Shown here in pieces: positions 27,962 through 36,627 of a stretch of 64,000 bases of DNA. The stretch is from Verrucomicrobiales bacterium (GTDB taxonomy: Bacteria; Verrucomicrobiota; Verrucomicrobiia; Limisphaerales; JAYPXF01), in assembly GCA_002715965.1 (NCBI GenBank), contig PBAL01000022.1, forward strand, positions 6,683 to 70,682, written 5' to 3'. Both the position numbers and the translations under genes were made by a program. The notes under the pieces are model-generated. The model was not told the DNA's origin and did no database searches. It saw nothing but the letters and a program-made list of their open reading frames with translations. Numbering within the stretch: the first letter of the stretch is position 1; each line of letters starts with the position of its first letter.

Positions 27962-29128
27962 GTGGTGCCCGAGTCTCCCATCGTGTTCACCGCAAGATGC
28001 TTTACGTTCTGCTCGTTGCTTATGGCTGCCGGCAATTCTACGGCTGGCGATCCGATTGCTGATTCCCTTGACGGTGTGCTAAAGCCATCAGTCGCGGTGT
28101 TCCTCGAACACCACCACAAGGTGGCGAAATACCGGAACTCGGATTTTCCGATGGAACGGTCGCGCTTCCGTGAATTCCGCAACGACCTCGTAAGTGAATT
28201 TATCCAAGCGCTCAATCTCGAAGACTGGGTGGTGCGCAATCCGTCCAGCAAAGACAGCCCGATTGCGACCTGGTTTAAGGATAGGGTGGTGGCTCGGAAG
28301 GAAATCCACGGCGTGCGTGTCGAGATTCATGCTGTGACCATCCATCCTTCGGGATTGGTTGTGCCTGCGGTTGTCTGTCTGCCAGCGGGAGACGTAAAGG
28401 TACCGGGAGTCTGCACGTTTTCCGGCCACAGCGGTCGGGGCTTGAATGACATGGTGGTGAATCTCGAGAGCTACCAGCAGGGAATCGCGACTCGTCTGGC
28501 TCAAGCGGGCATTGCCAGCATTGCGGTTGAGAAGATCGACACGGGTTATCTGTCTCGAAACGGAGCGCGAGGCGTCGACGAAAAGGAAATCGCCTCACTG
28601 CTGCTCGGTCATCGTGAGGTGTTGCGCGCGCATCAGATTCGCGCATGCATTGCGGCCGTCGAGATTCTTGCCGCGCATCCGCGCGTGGATGAAACCCGCA
28701 TCGGCGCCACCGGGGTGTCACTGGGCGGATGGCTGACGATCCAGACTGCAATGTTCAACGATCGTATCAAGGCCGTCGCAGATTTTGGTCGCAAGACGAG
28801 AACGATATCGACCGAGATGACTCCGGCGAAATATCGCGGGCAGGGCGATCTGTGCCACATCATTCCCGGGATACTCGCCTTGTGTGGACGAAACATTCAT
28901 CCGCTCGCTCTCGCGCCCATGCCCATGCTCGCCGGTCATGGAATCAAGGACACCGGCTCACACGCGGAACATCTGGAGAACTACCGCCAGCTGGGCGAAG
29001 CGCAATACCAGCGGCTGGGTGCTCGCGACAACTACACCTACCTGGTACACGCAGGTGGCGACACGATGCCCGCACAGGAAACCATTGCCTGGTTCAGGAA
29101 ACAGTTTGGGATGGGCGAAGAAAAATAG
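27962..29128 (+). CDS. Exported alpha/beta-hydrolase (acetyl-xylan-esterase/dienelactone-hydrolase-like)
   Basis: A 388-residue protein starting at GTG 27962, with a hydrophobic leader (CFTFCSLLMAAGNSTAG). The fold is an alpha/beta-hydrolase: strand-turn VPAVVCLPAGDVKVPGVC, nucleophile elbow IGATGVSLGGWL (Ser near 255) and the C-terminal YLVHAGGDTMP (probable His at about 362). The region between the elbow and the C-terminus has HIIPGILALCGR and MLAGHGIKDTGSH, as in esterases that act on acylated sugars in Planctomycetota and Verrucomicrobiota. Role inferred: removal of ester groups from polysaccharides. Single gene, convergent with the next one across a shared hairpin. Confidence 0.82.
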   Translation: MVPESPIVFTARCFTFCSLLMAAGNSTAGDPIADSLDGVLKPSVAVFLEHHHKVAKYRNSDFPMERSRFREFRNDLVSEFIQALNLEDWVVRNPSSKDSPIATWFKDRVVARKEIHGVRVEIHAVTIHPSGLVVPAVVCLPAGDVKVPGVCTFSGHSGRGLNDMVVNLESYQQGIATRLAQAGIASIAVEKIDTGYLSRNGARGVDEKEIASLLLGHREVLRAHQIRACIAAVEILAAHPRVDETRIGATGVSLGGWLTIQTAMFNDRIKAVADFGRKTRTISTEMTPAKYRGQGDLCHIIPGILALCGRNIHPLALAPMPMLAGHGIKDTGSHAEHLENYRQLGEAQYQRLGARDNYTYLVHAGGDTMPAQETIAWFRKQFGMGEEK

Positions 29129-29147
29129 CGGCATCTCTCGATGCCGC
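29128..29147 (-). terminator. Terminator between convergent genes
   Basis: GCGGCATC and GATGCCGC form an 8-bp stem with a 4-base loop immediately after the esterase stop. On the minus strand it is followed by TATTTTTC, so it mainly ends the minus-strand gene at 29183; on the plus strand the T content is weak. Confidence 0.6.
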
Positions 29148-29182
29148 CATTTGCTTCAACGTCTCCAACCTGATTTAAGCGC

Positions 29183-30340
29183 TTATTCCGGAATGACCGG
29201 GATTTCGGCGTAGTATTTCCCGACCACGTAGAGCGCGAGAATGCCTCGATTGGGCCCGCCTTCTTCACCATCGAGTTCAATGGGGAGGCTTTGTCCAAAA
29301 TCGGTCTTGCGAAAGGGAACGGTGAGAAGCGGTTCCTTGCCTCCGGAATACACGGAGAGTTCAAGTTTGCCATTACCGGCCGGACGCGCGGTCAAAAGGA
29401 ATTGAGGAAGACTCATTCGCTTTTCACCCTCTTCGATCTCGACCCTTTTGATTTCATCCACGGGGGCTGCGACTCCACCAACCTCCGGTGCAGCGTCCTT
29501 CATCCATAATTGCCCCAGAGCAATTTCCGATTTTGTCGCGGAGAGCCTTTCGAACGAGACTCGTTTGTCGGGGATTACAAGAATTGCAACGCCGCTCTTT
29601 TCGAAGAGATCCGCCTTGCCTCCATCGCCCTGGATCTTTGCTGGCACGTGATCGAACTTGTTCAAATGTTGGGCGAGGATCGCGGCCGCTTCTGCGGCTT
29701 TACCGCCGACACCCTTTCCAGCTGCGTAAGCAACTTCATCGTCAGTCAGGGTGATGTTCAGTTCGGCCTGAAATTTGCCAAGCATGCTCAGGAGCAATGA
29801 AGCGCCGGAATCATCGCCTCCGAAAACCGCGACCTCAAATGGCACGTCCTGGCGCGCAGGCATGTCCATCAAGCGCGTGCGCAAGATCGGATCAGCTGAT
29901 TTTCCGTAAACGAGCAGTTCCTGGCGGCCGCCATCCTTGGTGGCGATACCCAAGTGAAATGCGCTGACCCTGATCGATTTGCTTCCTTCACGAAATATTG
30001 CGGTGAGGAACTTGTCCTTATCCGCGGGCGATCCGCGTTCGGAGGGTGCCACCCCGCGCGTCCAGAGAACGCCGACGGGCACTGCATCTTTTCCGGCGGA
30101 AGAGATCATTTTCTTGGTCAATCCCTTGGCGGGAATGATCACGATGCCGCGATCGCCCTTTGCGATGGCCTGGGGGTTTTCCAGGTCGAGTTCGAACGTG
30201 AACGGCTTGCTCTTCAGGTCGCCCATAAGCGTGGCCAGCTTGCCGGCGATCTCGCGGGCTTTTTCCGGCGGGGCGGCTTCCTGGGCTGGAAGCTGTGCGC
30301 TGAGACAGAGTAGGGACAGGAGGATGAGGATCTTTTTCAT
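29183..30340 (-). CDS. Secreted protein with duplicated domain, function unknown
   Basis: A 385-residue protein with a clean signal peptide (MKKILILLSLLCLSAQLPAQ). I do not recognise a family. It contains two similar halves. The first has DRGIVIIPAKGLTKKMI and VGVLWTRGVAPSERGSPADK; the second has GVAILVIPDKRVSFERL and LGQLWMKDAAPEVGGVAAPV. Each half ends in segments about lipid-like or sugar-like beta strands (ELLVYGKS and ELSVYSGGKEPLLTVPFRK). The repeated unit is about 150 residues. A 30-bp palindrome lies 120 bp upstream of the start and may be its operator. The terminator at 29128 ends the gene. Confidence 0.72.
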   Translation of the reverse strand: MKKILILLSLLCLSAQLPAQEAAPPEKAREIAGKLATLMGDLKSKPFTFELDLENPQAIAKGDRGIVIIPAKGLTKKMISSAGKDAVPVGVLWTRGVAPSERGSPADKDKFLTAIFREGSKSIRVSAFHLGIATKDGGRQELLVYGKSADPILRTRLMDMPARQDVPFEVAVFGGDDSGASLLLSMLGKFQAELNITLTDDEVAYAAGKGVGGKAAEAAAILAQHLNKFDHVPAKIQGDGGKADLFEKSGVAILVIPDKRVSFERLSATKSEIALGQLWMKDAAPEVGGVAAPVDEIKRVEIEEGEKRMSLPQFLLTARPAGNGKLELSVYSGGKEPLLTVPFRKTDFGQSLPIELDGEEGGPNRGILALYVVGKYYAEIPVIPE

Positions 30341-30459
30341 GACGGGTGAAAGATGTTGTTCGGATTGTCTGCGGGAGTAACGCCAGGGGGGAAAGATCGG
30401 TTACGATCCTTGGTGCTTGCACCGTCTCACAGCGATTCCCACACACAATGAACCGGTAT

Positions 30460-30489
30460 ATAAACATGTCACATATGCAACATGTTTAT
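30460..30489. promoter_or_regulatory. Operator-like palindrome (10-bp arms, 10-bp spacer)
   Basis: ATAAACATGT (30460-30469) and ACATGTTTAT (30480-30489) are perfect inverted arms around CACATATGCA, in an AT-rich patch within GC-rich DNA. It is 120 bp upstream of the minus-strand gene starting at 30340 and 60 bp past the DUF2203 stop. A dimeric regulator site is inferred from the geometry; the regulator is unknown. Confidence 0.5.
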
Positions 30490-30548
30490 GGTCTGTCGGT
30501 TGCGGTTTCCGAAAGGCGTTGCGGAAACTGATTCTTAAAGTCAGGGGA

Positions 30549-30938
30549 TCAGGAGCCGGTTTCTTCGTGCCCGGTGTTCTCGGAATCGAGTTCGTGCCAA
30601 TTCGTGATGTCTTCTTCGCCTTGTTCCCAGCAGAGGAAAGCTTCCTTGTTTCCCATGAGGGTGGGGAAATCAATGAGGCCGCGCTCGATATTTTTGATCT
30701 GAATCTCGCGGACCTCAAACTCGCGGAGCACGGTCTTGAACTCGGAAGTATGGATGACCCAGTCGTTCACGCGCCTGCCGCCCAGGTCGTCACCGGAACG
30801 AAGGCTGAACTCGCTCTGCTGATCGTAACGGGCGATTTGTTCGTGGAGGGACTGAAGGCGCTCGAGCCATCCGCTCACTCTGGGGAGCAGGTCACGCGCT
30901 TCTTCTCGGCTGTAGTGTTTGTTGAATTTCCAAGGCAT
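30549..30938 (-). CDS. DUF2203 family protein
   Basis: A 129-residue cytoplasmic protein. The start MPWKFNKHYSREEARDLLPR fits DUF2203 (F-t-x-eeA-n-lLP), a small helical family of unknown function. The second half holds the family segment GGRRVNDWVIHTSEFKTVL and then REIQIKNIERGLIDFP and the C-terminal FLCWEQGEEDITNWHEL. It lies 22 bp downstream of the TPR gene in the same direction, so both may be co-transcribed. Confidence 0.85.
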   Translation of the reverse strand: MPWKFNKHYSREEARDLLPRVSGWLERLQSLHEQIARYDQQSEFSLRSGDDLGGRRVNDWVIHTSEFKTVLREFEVREIQIKNIERGLIDFPTLMGNKEAFLCWEQGEEDITNWHELDSENTGHEETGS

Positions 30939-30960
30939 GCGCCGTTCGGCGTGGATCTAC

Positions 30961-32700
30961 CTATGAGTCGAGAAGTTTCTTGGTTTCCCGGAGCTTGTCG
31001 ACGATCTCGGGCTTGGCTTCAAGCGCGATGGCTTTCTCGTAGTGCTTGATTGCTTTCCGATAGTCGCCGAGCTTTCGGTAGGCGTCGGCGAGGTGGTCGT
31101 AAAGGGTGGAATCCTCCTCTTTCTCTACGACAGCGTTCTGCACGGCCTTCAACAACCAGGGCAGGCTGGCGCGGTGTTTGCCCATCATGTAGAGCACCCA
31201 GCCCATGCTGTCGAGGTAGGCTGAATTCTCGGGTTCGGCAGCAACGGCTTTCTCGATCATCTTCTTGGCCTGCTCGAGGTTTTCACCGCGTTCGGCCCAC
31301 ATGTAACCGAGGTAGTTCAAGGTATTCGCGCTGTCCGGGTTTAGTTCCAAGGCCTTTTGAAAATGTTGGCCGGCCTGTTTGAAGCCCTTGTTGCGTTCGG
31401 CTGCGACTCCGAACTGGAAGTAGAAGAAGTAGTTCTGAAGCTGGCCAGGCTCGTTCTCCTTCGCGAGGATCTCCGCGCCCGTGTAGTGCTCCAGCGCCTT
31501 GGTGTAGTCCTTCTTCTGGCCGTAGGCGAGTCCGCGATAGAATTCGGTCGAATAGCTTTGCCGGAACCGCTTCGCGGTTTCTTCGAGAATCGTCAGGGCC
31601 TTTTCGGGCTTGCCGAGGGTCAAGTTCAAGCGGGCGATTTCCAGGTAGGCGCGTCGATCGTGCGGTGCGGATTCCTTGGTCTTGCTGAAGTAATCTATGG
31701 CTTTTTCCCACTCCCTCTTTTCATCCGAAATCATCCCCATGATCAGGTTGGCTTGGGGATCGGTGGGGCGATTTCTCAGAATGGACTCCAGCTGGATGAT
31801 GGCGCCGTTGCGGTCGTCACCACGCATATAGATTTCCACCAGGCGACGGCGAAAGGCCTGAGAGGTCGGATAGCGATTCACCAGCGAGAGGTAAAGCGAC
31901 GCGCTGGTCTTGTAATCTCTCGCGAAGAAGAAAGCTTCGGCCAGTTGCTGAACGAATACGGGTTGCCGGGGATTCTGTTTTTCGGCGCCGCGAAGGATGC
32001 TGAGCAGCATTTCCTGGTTTGCGTCGAATTCTTTCGAGTGTTTCTGCAGGACGTCGCGCGTCAGGTTGCCGAGTTCGATGAGGAAGCGAACGCTGGTTTC
32101 CTTGACCCGCGCGGCCTGGTCAATTGCAGCGAGCGCCTTGTCAGGATTCTTGGTGAGAATGTGGATCTGAATCTTGACGCGATGGGGAAGAATGATGCGC
32201 GGGTTGAGTTTGATTGCCTTATCCGCAGCTTCGAGGGCTTCCTCGTGTTTCTTGGTCTGCTGATAAGCCAATGCGAGGACGGCATGGACTCCGGCATCGG
32301 GTTTGCCGTCCTTGACCACCTTGCCAAGGATCCGGATCGTCTTTTTGTGATCTCCCTTCGCAAGAAGCCGGCGGGCCACATCCGAGGTCAACTTCATGTT
32401 GGCCGGATTGGCTTCGAGCGATTTCAGGAACGACTCAAGTGCCTGGTCGCGCCGGTTGTTCAGTTCGTGGGAAATCCCGACCGCATAATGCGTCAATGCA
32501 TCGACGCGATCCTGGAAGCGCTTACGGGCTTCCTTGCGGTCTTTCTCGGAAACCTCGCTGGATTTGGAGCGGGAAAGGAGCTTGCGGGTCTTGCCCGCGG
32601 CCGTGGCATCAATGCCGGAAAAGCTCAGCCCAAGGAGCAGTATAAGAAGCCGGGCGAGCGCCGGCTTGGTGGGGCAACAGGTCTGAAAAAGGTACGACAC
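30961..32700 (-). CDS. TPR-repeat protein with signal peptide
   Basis: A 579-residue protein with an N-terminal hydrophobic segment (ALARLLILLLGLSFSGIDAT) and about thirteen TPR-like helix pairs through the rest, for example AVLALAYQQTKKHEEALEAA and LNYLGYMWAERGENLEQAKK. Probably a periplasmic or outer-membrane scaffold. The start is GTG 32700, inside a hairpin; a later start would remove the leader. The COX24-like gene lies about 50 bp upstream and DUF2203 directly downstream, so a three-gene unit is likely. The partner proteins are unknown. Confidence 0.85.
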   Translation of the reverse strand: MSYLFQTCCPTKPALARLLILLLGLSFSGIDATAAGKTRKLLSRSKSSEVSEKDRKEARKRFQDRVDALTHYAVGISHELNNRRDQALESFLKSLEANPANMKLTSDVARRLLAKGDHKKTIRILGKVVKDGKPDAGVHAVLALAYQQTKKHEEALEAADKAIKLNPRIILPHRVKIQIHILTKNPDKALAAIDQAARVKETSVRFLIELGNLTRDVLQKHSKEFDANQEMLLSILRGAEKQNPRQPVFVQQLAEAFFFARDYKTSASLYLSLVNRYPTSQAFRRRLVEIYMRGDDRNGAIIQLESILRNRPTDPQANLIMGMISDEKREWEKAIDYFSKTKESAPHDRRAYLEIARLNLTLGKPEKALTILEETAKRFRQSYSTEFYRGLAYGQKKDYTKALEHYTGAEILAKENEPGQLQNYFFYFQFGVAAERNKGFKQAGQHFQKALELNPDSANTLNYLGYMWAERGENLEQAKKMIEKAVAAEPENSAYLDSMGWVLYMMGKHRASLPWLLKAVQNAVVEKEEDSTLYDHLADAYRKLGDYRKAIKHYEKAIALEAKPEIVDKLRETKKLLDS

Positions 32701-32721
32701 AGCCTCAAAGATGAAGCTGTG
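32698..32721 (-). promoter_or_regulatory. Hairpin overlapping the TPR gene start
   Basis: On the minus strand CACAGCTTCA and TGAGGCTGTG form a 10-bp stem (one G-T pair) with loop TCTT. The GTG start of the TPR gene is its last three bases, and CTTTTTC follows within ten bases. It could terminate part of the transcripts of the upstream 33-codon gene or hide the GTG; both are inference. Confidence 0.45.
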
Positions 32722-32752
32722 CCGAACAAAGGCAACTTTTAAAGTGCGCGGA

Positions 32753-32854
32753 TTACTTCTGCCAAGTGCGCTTCTTGTGGCGATTGGCGCGAAGCTTCTT
32801 GCGACGCTTGTGCTTGTTGATCTTCGATTTACGGCGTTTCTTCAGTGATCCCAT
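32753..32854 (-). CDS. 33-residue basic COX24/AURKAIP1-like protein
   Basis: A tiny gene of 33 codons plus stop, starting at ATG 32854. The product [20 protein letters not shown], ending [12 protein letters not shown], is almost half Lys and Arg. It matches the bacterial COX24/AURKAIP1-type peptides, which sit on the small ribosomal subunit in Bacteroidetes-like and mitochondrial systems; ribosome association here is inference from the family. It lies between hisG (67 bp upstream) and the TPR gene. Small proteins of this kind are often missed in annotation. Confidence 0.85.
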   Translation of the reverse strand: MGSLKKRRKSKINKHKRRKKLRANRHKKRTWQK

Positions 32855-32921
32855 GCTTGGTTATCTGTTTCTGTTTTCGTGTAAATGCTGGCCTTTCTGG
32901 GCGAAAGAGCGCGGAGGATAC

Positions 32922-33824
32922 CTAATAAACTACTTTGTTCAATGGATATTCGATAATTCCTTCAGCGCCGGAATTCTTGAGGATTGGGATGATCTCCCGA
33001 ACCACGTGTTCGTCCATGATCGTCTCCACCGCAACCCAGCCGGGCAGGCTCAGTTGTGAAATGGTCGGGTTGCGCAGCGCGGGAAGTGTTTTCAGGAGGT
33101 GGTCCACGTTCTTCTCCGCAATGTTCATCTTGAGACCGACCTTTGCCTCCGCATCGATTGCGCCCTTGAGGAGCATCGAGATGGTTTCGATCTTTTCACG
33201 TTTCCAATCGTCCTTCCAGCTGTCCTTGTTGGCGATCATGCGCGGGGTGGACGAGAGAAGTTCTTCCACAATGCGAAGATTGTTCGCGCGGAGTGAAGAA
33301 CCTGTCTCGGTGACTTCCACAATGGCGTCAACCAACTCACGGGCCTTGACCTCGGTGGCGCCCCAGGAAAATTCGACCTCCGCCTTGACCTTGTGTTTGC
33401 GCAACCACTTCCGGGTCAGATTCACAACCTCGGTGGCGATGCGTTTTCCTTCCAGATCCTTGGGCGACCTGATCGGAGATTCTTCCGGCACAGCCAAGAC
33501 CCAGCGGGTGGGTCGGCGGGTGGCCTTGGCAAAGAGAAACTCACCGATCTCAACGACCTTGGATCCGTTCTCGATGATCCAGTCGTGACCCGTGATCCCG
33601 GCGTCGAGATAACCCTGCTCGACGTAGCGGCTGATCTCCTGCGCGCGAATCAGGCGGATCTCAAGTTCGTCGTCGTCGACGTATGGCACGTACGAACGGC
33701 TGCTGACCTGGATCTTGTAGCCCGCGCGCGCCATCTTCTCGATTGCTGCTTCCTGCAGACTTCCTTTCGGGAGGCCCAAGCGCAGCTTCGGTTCATTGTT
33801 TTTTGTTTTTCGCTTCTTCTTCAT
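32922..33824 (-). CDS. hisG: ATP phosphoribosyltransferase, long form
   Basis: First enzyme of histidine synthesis: it joins ATP and PRPP. A 300-residue protein with a Lys-rich lead ([13 protein letters not shown]), then [20 protein letters not shown] and [14 protein letters not shown], typical of the catalytic domains. [20 protein letters not shown] (about 185) is the PRPP-binding region. The last 80 residues, including [20 protein letters not shown], are the ACT-like HisG_C domain that binds histidine for feedback control, so no HisZ is needed. No other his gene is adjacent. The start is ATG 33824. Confidence 0.96.
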   Translation of the reverse strand: MKKKRKTKNNEPKLRLGLPKGSLQEAAIEKMARAGYKIQVSSRSYVPYVDDDELEIRLIRAQEISRYVEQGYLDAGITGHDWIIENGSKVVEIGEFLFAKATRRPTRWVLAVPEESPIRSPKDLEGKRIATEVVNLTRKWLRKHKVKAEVEFSWGATEVKARELVDAIVEVTETGSSLRANNLRIVEELLSSTPRMIANKDSWKDDWKREKIETISMLLKGAIDAEAKVGLKMNIAEKNVDHLLKTLPALRNPTISQLSLPGWVAVETIMDEHVVREIIPILKNSGAEGIIEYPLNKVVY

Positions 33825-33961
33825 CGAGAATGCTGAGCTGGGGGAGAGAAAGAGTTCCGCCCTTATTTTTCAAGCAGATTCTGGACCCCACACCGGCCCG
33901 CCCGCGGAGCCACTTATTACTTGCCTCACACCTCACGTGCCCGAATCTCTTCGGCGTTCGC

Positions 33962-35353
33962 ATGAATTCCCTCAAACATTTAATGGTCGCACTGGCGCTC
34001 TGTCTTGCCTCGCATTCGGTCGAAGCCCGCAAGCCCAATATCATCTATATCCTTGCTGATGATCTCGGTTATGGCGACCTGGGTTGTTACGGGCAGAAAA
34101 CGCTTACGACTCCCAACCTCGATCGCATGGCCGCCGAGGGCATGCGCTTCACGCGGCATTATTCGGGGTCCACCGTTTGCGCGCCATCGCGTTGCGTCCT
34201 GATGACCGGACTGCACACGGGGCATGCGCGCATCCGCGGCAATGGTCCGGGGCAACTGCTGCCGAGCGACGTCACCTTTGCGCGCCTCTTGCAGCAAAAC
34301 GGATACGCAACGGGCTGCTTCGGCAAATGGGGCATAGGCAATCCACCTCCACTGAACGACCCGGCCGTTCATGGCTTCGACGAATTCTACGGCTACCTGA
34401 ACATGTACCACGCGCACAACTTTTACCCGGAGTACGTCGTGAAAAACGGTCTCAAGATCCCTCTGCAGAACAAGCTATACCCGGACTGGTATCAGAAACG
34501 ATTCGGACCGCGTGACGGGGCCGGCGTCGCGGAGAAAGCCGTGGACTACCTGCCACAGATGATCGCCGACGAAACGCTGAAGTTCATCCGTGCCAACGCG
34601 GAGAAGCCGTTCTTCATCTATTACGCCTTGAACATTCCACATGCAAACAATGAGGGAGGCGGGGAACCGAGGATCAATCGCGACGGTATGCGCGTGCCGG
34701 ATTGGGGTGAGTTCAAAGACCAGGATTGGCCGGCGCAAGAGAAGGGCTTTGCGCAGATGATGCACTATATCGACCGCGACATCGGAAACATGATCAAACT
34801 CCTCAAGGAACTCGGCGTCGATGACGACACGGTTATCATGTTCAGCAGCGACAATGGTCCGCACCAGGAAGGCGGCCACAAGATGGCTTTCTTTGATTCA
34901 AACGGACCGTTGAAGGGCATGAAACGGGATCTGTACGAGGGCGGGATTCGCGTGCCCTTCATCGTACGCTGGCCAGGCAAGGTTCCCGCAGGGCAGACTT
35001 CCGCACACATCTCCGGGTTCCAAGATATATTTCCCACGGTCTGTGAATTGGCTGGAATCGAGACTCCGCACAGGATCGATGGCATTTCGTTTGCGCCGAC
35101 CCTGCTGCAAGAGGGGAAGCAGAAGGAGCATCGGCATCTTTATTGGGAATTCTACGAGCGCGGTGGCAAGGCCGCCGTGGTGAAGGGCGATTGGAAGGCC
35201 GTCCGCTTGAACATCTTGAAAGATCCGGACGCGCAGATCGAGCTCTACGATTTGTCGAAAGACATTGGCGAAGAAAGCAACATCGCTTCCAGACATCCGG
35301 CGCTCGTGGAGGAAATGGCCCGGATCATGAAACGCGAGCACGTCGACCCTTGA
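33962..35353 (+). CDS. Secreted sulfatase (type I, CAPSR motif)
   Basis: A 463-residue sulfatase from ATG 33962 (MNSLKHLMVALALCLASHSV is the signal peptide); the frame open to 33743 overlaps hisG and lacks similarity. IIYILADDLGYGDLGCYG supplies metal ligands, CAPSRCVLMTGLHTGH (Cys73) is the formylglycine site, GKWGIGNPPPL and MFSSDNGPHQEGGH complete the pocket. Close in form to choline/arylsulfatase A-like enzymes of Planctomycetota. The next gene, an EF-hand esterase, begins 19 bp downstream, so the two form an operon for handling sulfated, acylated glycans (inference). Confidence 0.94.
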   Translation: MNSLKHLMVALALCLASHSVEARKPNIIYILADDLGYGDLGCYGQKTLTTPNLDRMAAEGMRFTRHYSGSTVCAPSRCVLMTGLHTGHARIRGNGPGQLLPSDVTFARLLQQNGYATGCFGKWGIGNPPPLNDPAVHGFDEFYGYLNMYHAHNFYPEYVVKNGLKIPLQNKLYPDWYQKRFGPRDGAGVAEKAVDYLPQMIADETLKFIRANAEKPFFIYYALNIPHANNEGGGEPRINRDGMRVPDWGEFKDQDWPAQEKGFAQMMHYIDRDIGNMIKLLKELGVDDDTVIMFSSDNGPHQEGGHKMAFFDSNGPLKGMKRDLYEGGIRVPFIVRWPGKVPAGQTSAHISGFQDIFPTVCELAGIETPHRIDGISFAPTLLQEGKQKEHRHLYWEFYERGGKAAVVKGDWKAVRLNILKDPDAQIELYDLSKDIGEESNIASRHPALVEEMARIMKREHVDP

Positions 35354-35372
35354 TCAGCCAGGACACCGAAAC

Positions 35373-36479
35373 ATGAAACCTGCCTACATCTATCTTATGG
35401 CGTTCGCCATGATGTCTAGCGCCATCGCCCAGACCGCCGACCGCCGATTCAATGACTGGGACAAGAACAAGGACGGCCGCCTCACCAAGTCGGAGTTGCC
35501 GGAAGGCCCCCGTCGGAACTTCGAAAAGGTGGACACCAACAAGGACGGCTTCATCTCGCTCCAGGAACACGTGTTGTTCCTGACCCGCGGCCAGAACCGG
35601 CTACGTCGGCAACCGCCTCCGGCAGTCATCACCGGCTACGCGGTGAAGGTGAACATCCCCTATGCTGGTTCAGACAATCCCCGACAGATGCTCGATCTGG
35701 CCTTGCCCCAGAAAAAGTCCACCAAGCCGCGGCCGGTGCTTGCTTTCATCCACGGAGGCGGTTGGCGCAATGGTTCCAAGAACGGAGGATTGCGCCGCAT
35801 ACAGACCTACCTGCAAGCCGGTGGATACGTTGGCGTTTCCATCGGATACCGGCTCACCGGTGAAGTGCAATGGCCCGCGCAGATCCATGACTGCAAGGCC
35901 GCCATCCGCTGGCTTAAGGCGAACGCAAAAAAGTACAATCTAGACCCGAATCGCATCGCCGTGCACGGCACTTCAGCCGGCGGCCATCTCGTGGCGATGC
36001 TCGGTGTGACCGGGGGAATGACGGACATGGAAGGCCAACTCGGCGATCATCTCAAAACCGACAGCCGCGTGGCTTGCGTGGTGGATTACTTTGGGCCAAC
36101 GGAACTGCTCACCATGGACGACCATCCCGGCAAGATGAAGCACAACGCCATGGATTCGCCCGAGAGCAAGCTCATTGGCGGAGCAATCCAAGAGCACAAG
36201 GACAAGACCCGCCACGCCTCTCCCATCACACACGTTTCCAAAGACGACGCACCAATTCTGATCTGTCACGGCACTGACGACCAGCTGGTGCCTTATCCGC
36301 AATCGGTCGATTTTCACGCCAAGCTGAAGAAAGCAGGGGTGGATTCAACGCTGATAACGGTGAACGGAGCGGGTCATGGGCTGCGCGGCAAGCGCCTGGA
36401 GGAAATCATCAAAACATTTCTTGCCCGCCACCTGATGGGCAAGACGACGAAAGTCGAAGACGAAACGATTCCGAACTGA
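35373..36479 (+). CDS. Secreted esterase/lipase (BD-FAE-like) with two EF-hands
   Basis: A 368-residue exported protein. Signal peptide MKPAYIYLMAFAMMSSAIAQ. Two calcium-binding EF-hand loops follow: residues 30-41 (DKNKDGRLTKSE) and 54-65 (DTNKDGFISLQE). The alpha/beta-hydrolase part has FIHGGGWRNGSK (oxyanion hole), VHGTSAGGHLVAML (Ser near 200) and a C-terminal AGHGLRG (His). ICHGTDDQLVP gives the acid. This is the BD-FAE type, which removes ferulate or acetate from plant and algal polysaccharides. It forms a tight operon with the upstream sulfatase. Confidence 0.9.
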   Translation: MKPAYIYLMAFAMMSSAIAQTADRRFNDWDKNKDGRLTKSELPEGPRRNFEKVDTNKDGFISLQEHVLFLTRGQNRLRRQPPPAVITGYAVKVNIPYAGSDNPRQMLDLALPQKKSTKPRPVLAFIHGGGWRNGSKNGGLRRIQTYLQAGGYVGVSIGYRLTGEVQWPAQIHDCKAAIRWLKANAKKYNLDPNRIAVHGTSAGGHLVAMLGVTGGMTDMEGQLGDHLKTDSRVACVVDYFGPTELLTMDDHPGKMKHNAMDSPESKLIGGAIQEHKDKTRHASPITHVSKDDAPILICHGTDDQLVPYPQSVDFHAKLKKAGVDSTLITVNGAGHGLRGKRLEEIIKTFLARHLMGKTTKVEDETIPN

Positions 36480-36627
36480 GGAGAACTCGCAGTTCCGTCG
36501 CCCGTCTCATTCAGGAGCAATTTCGATTGTAATCGCGGCAGGAGATACACGCACGCCCACATCCCCTGGATCAAAGAAATTGAATTCTCAGCAAATTGTA
36601 CCATTCTCATTGCTGATCCGAATTCGC

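Noticed and set aside
31357..32742. 461-codon plus-strand frame over the TPR gene
   Set aside because: Antisense to a TPR protein with regular repeats; no family resemblance of its own.
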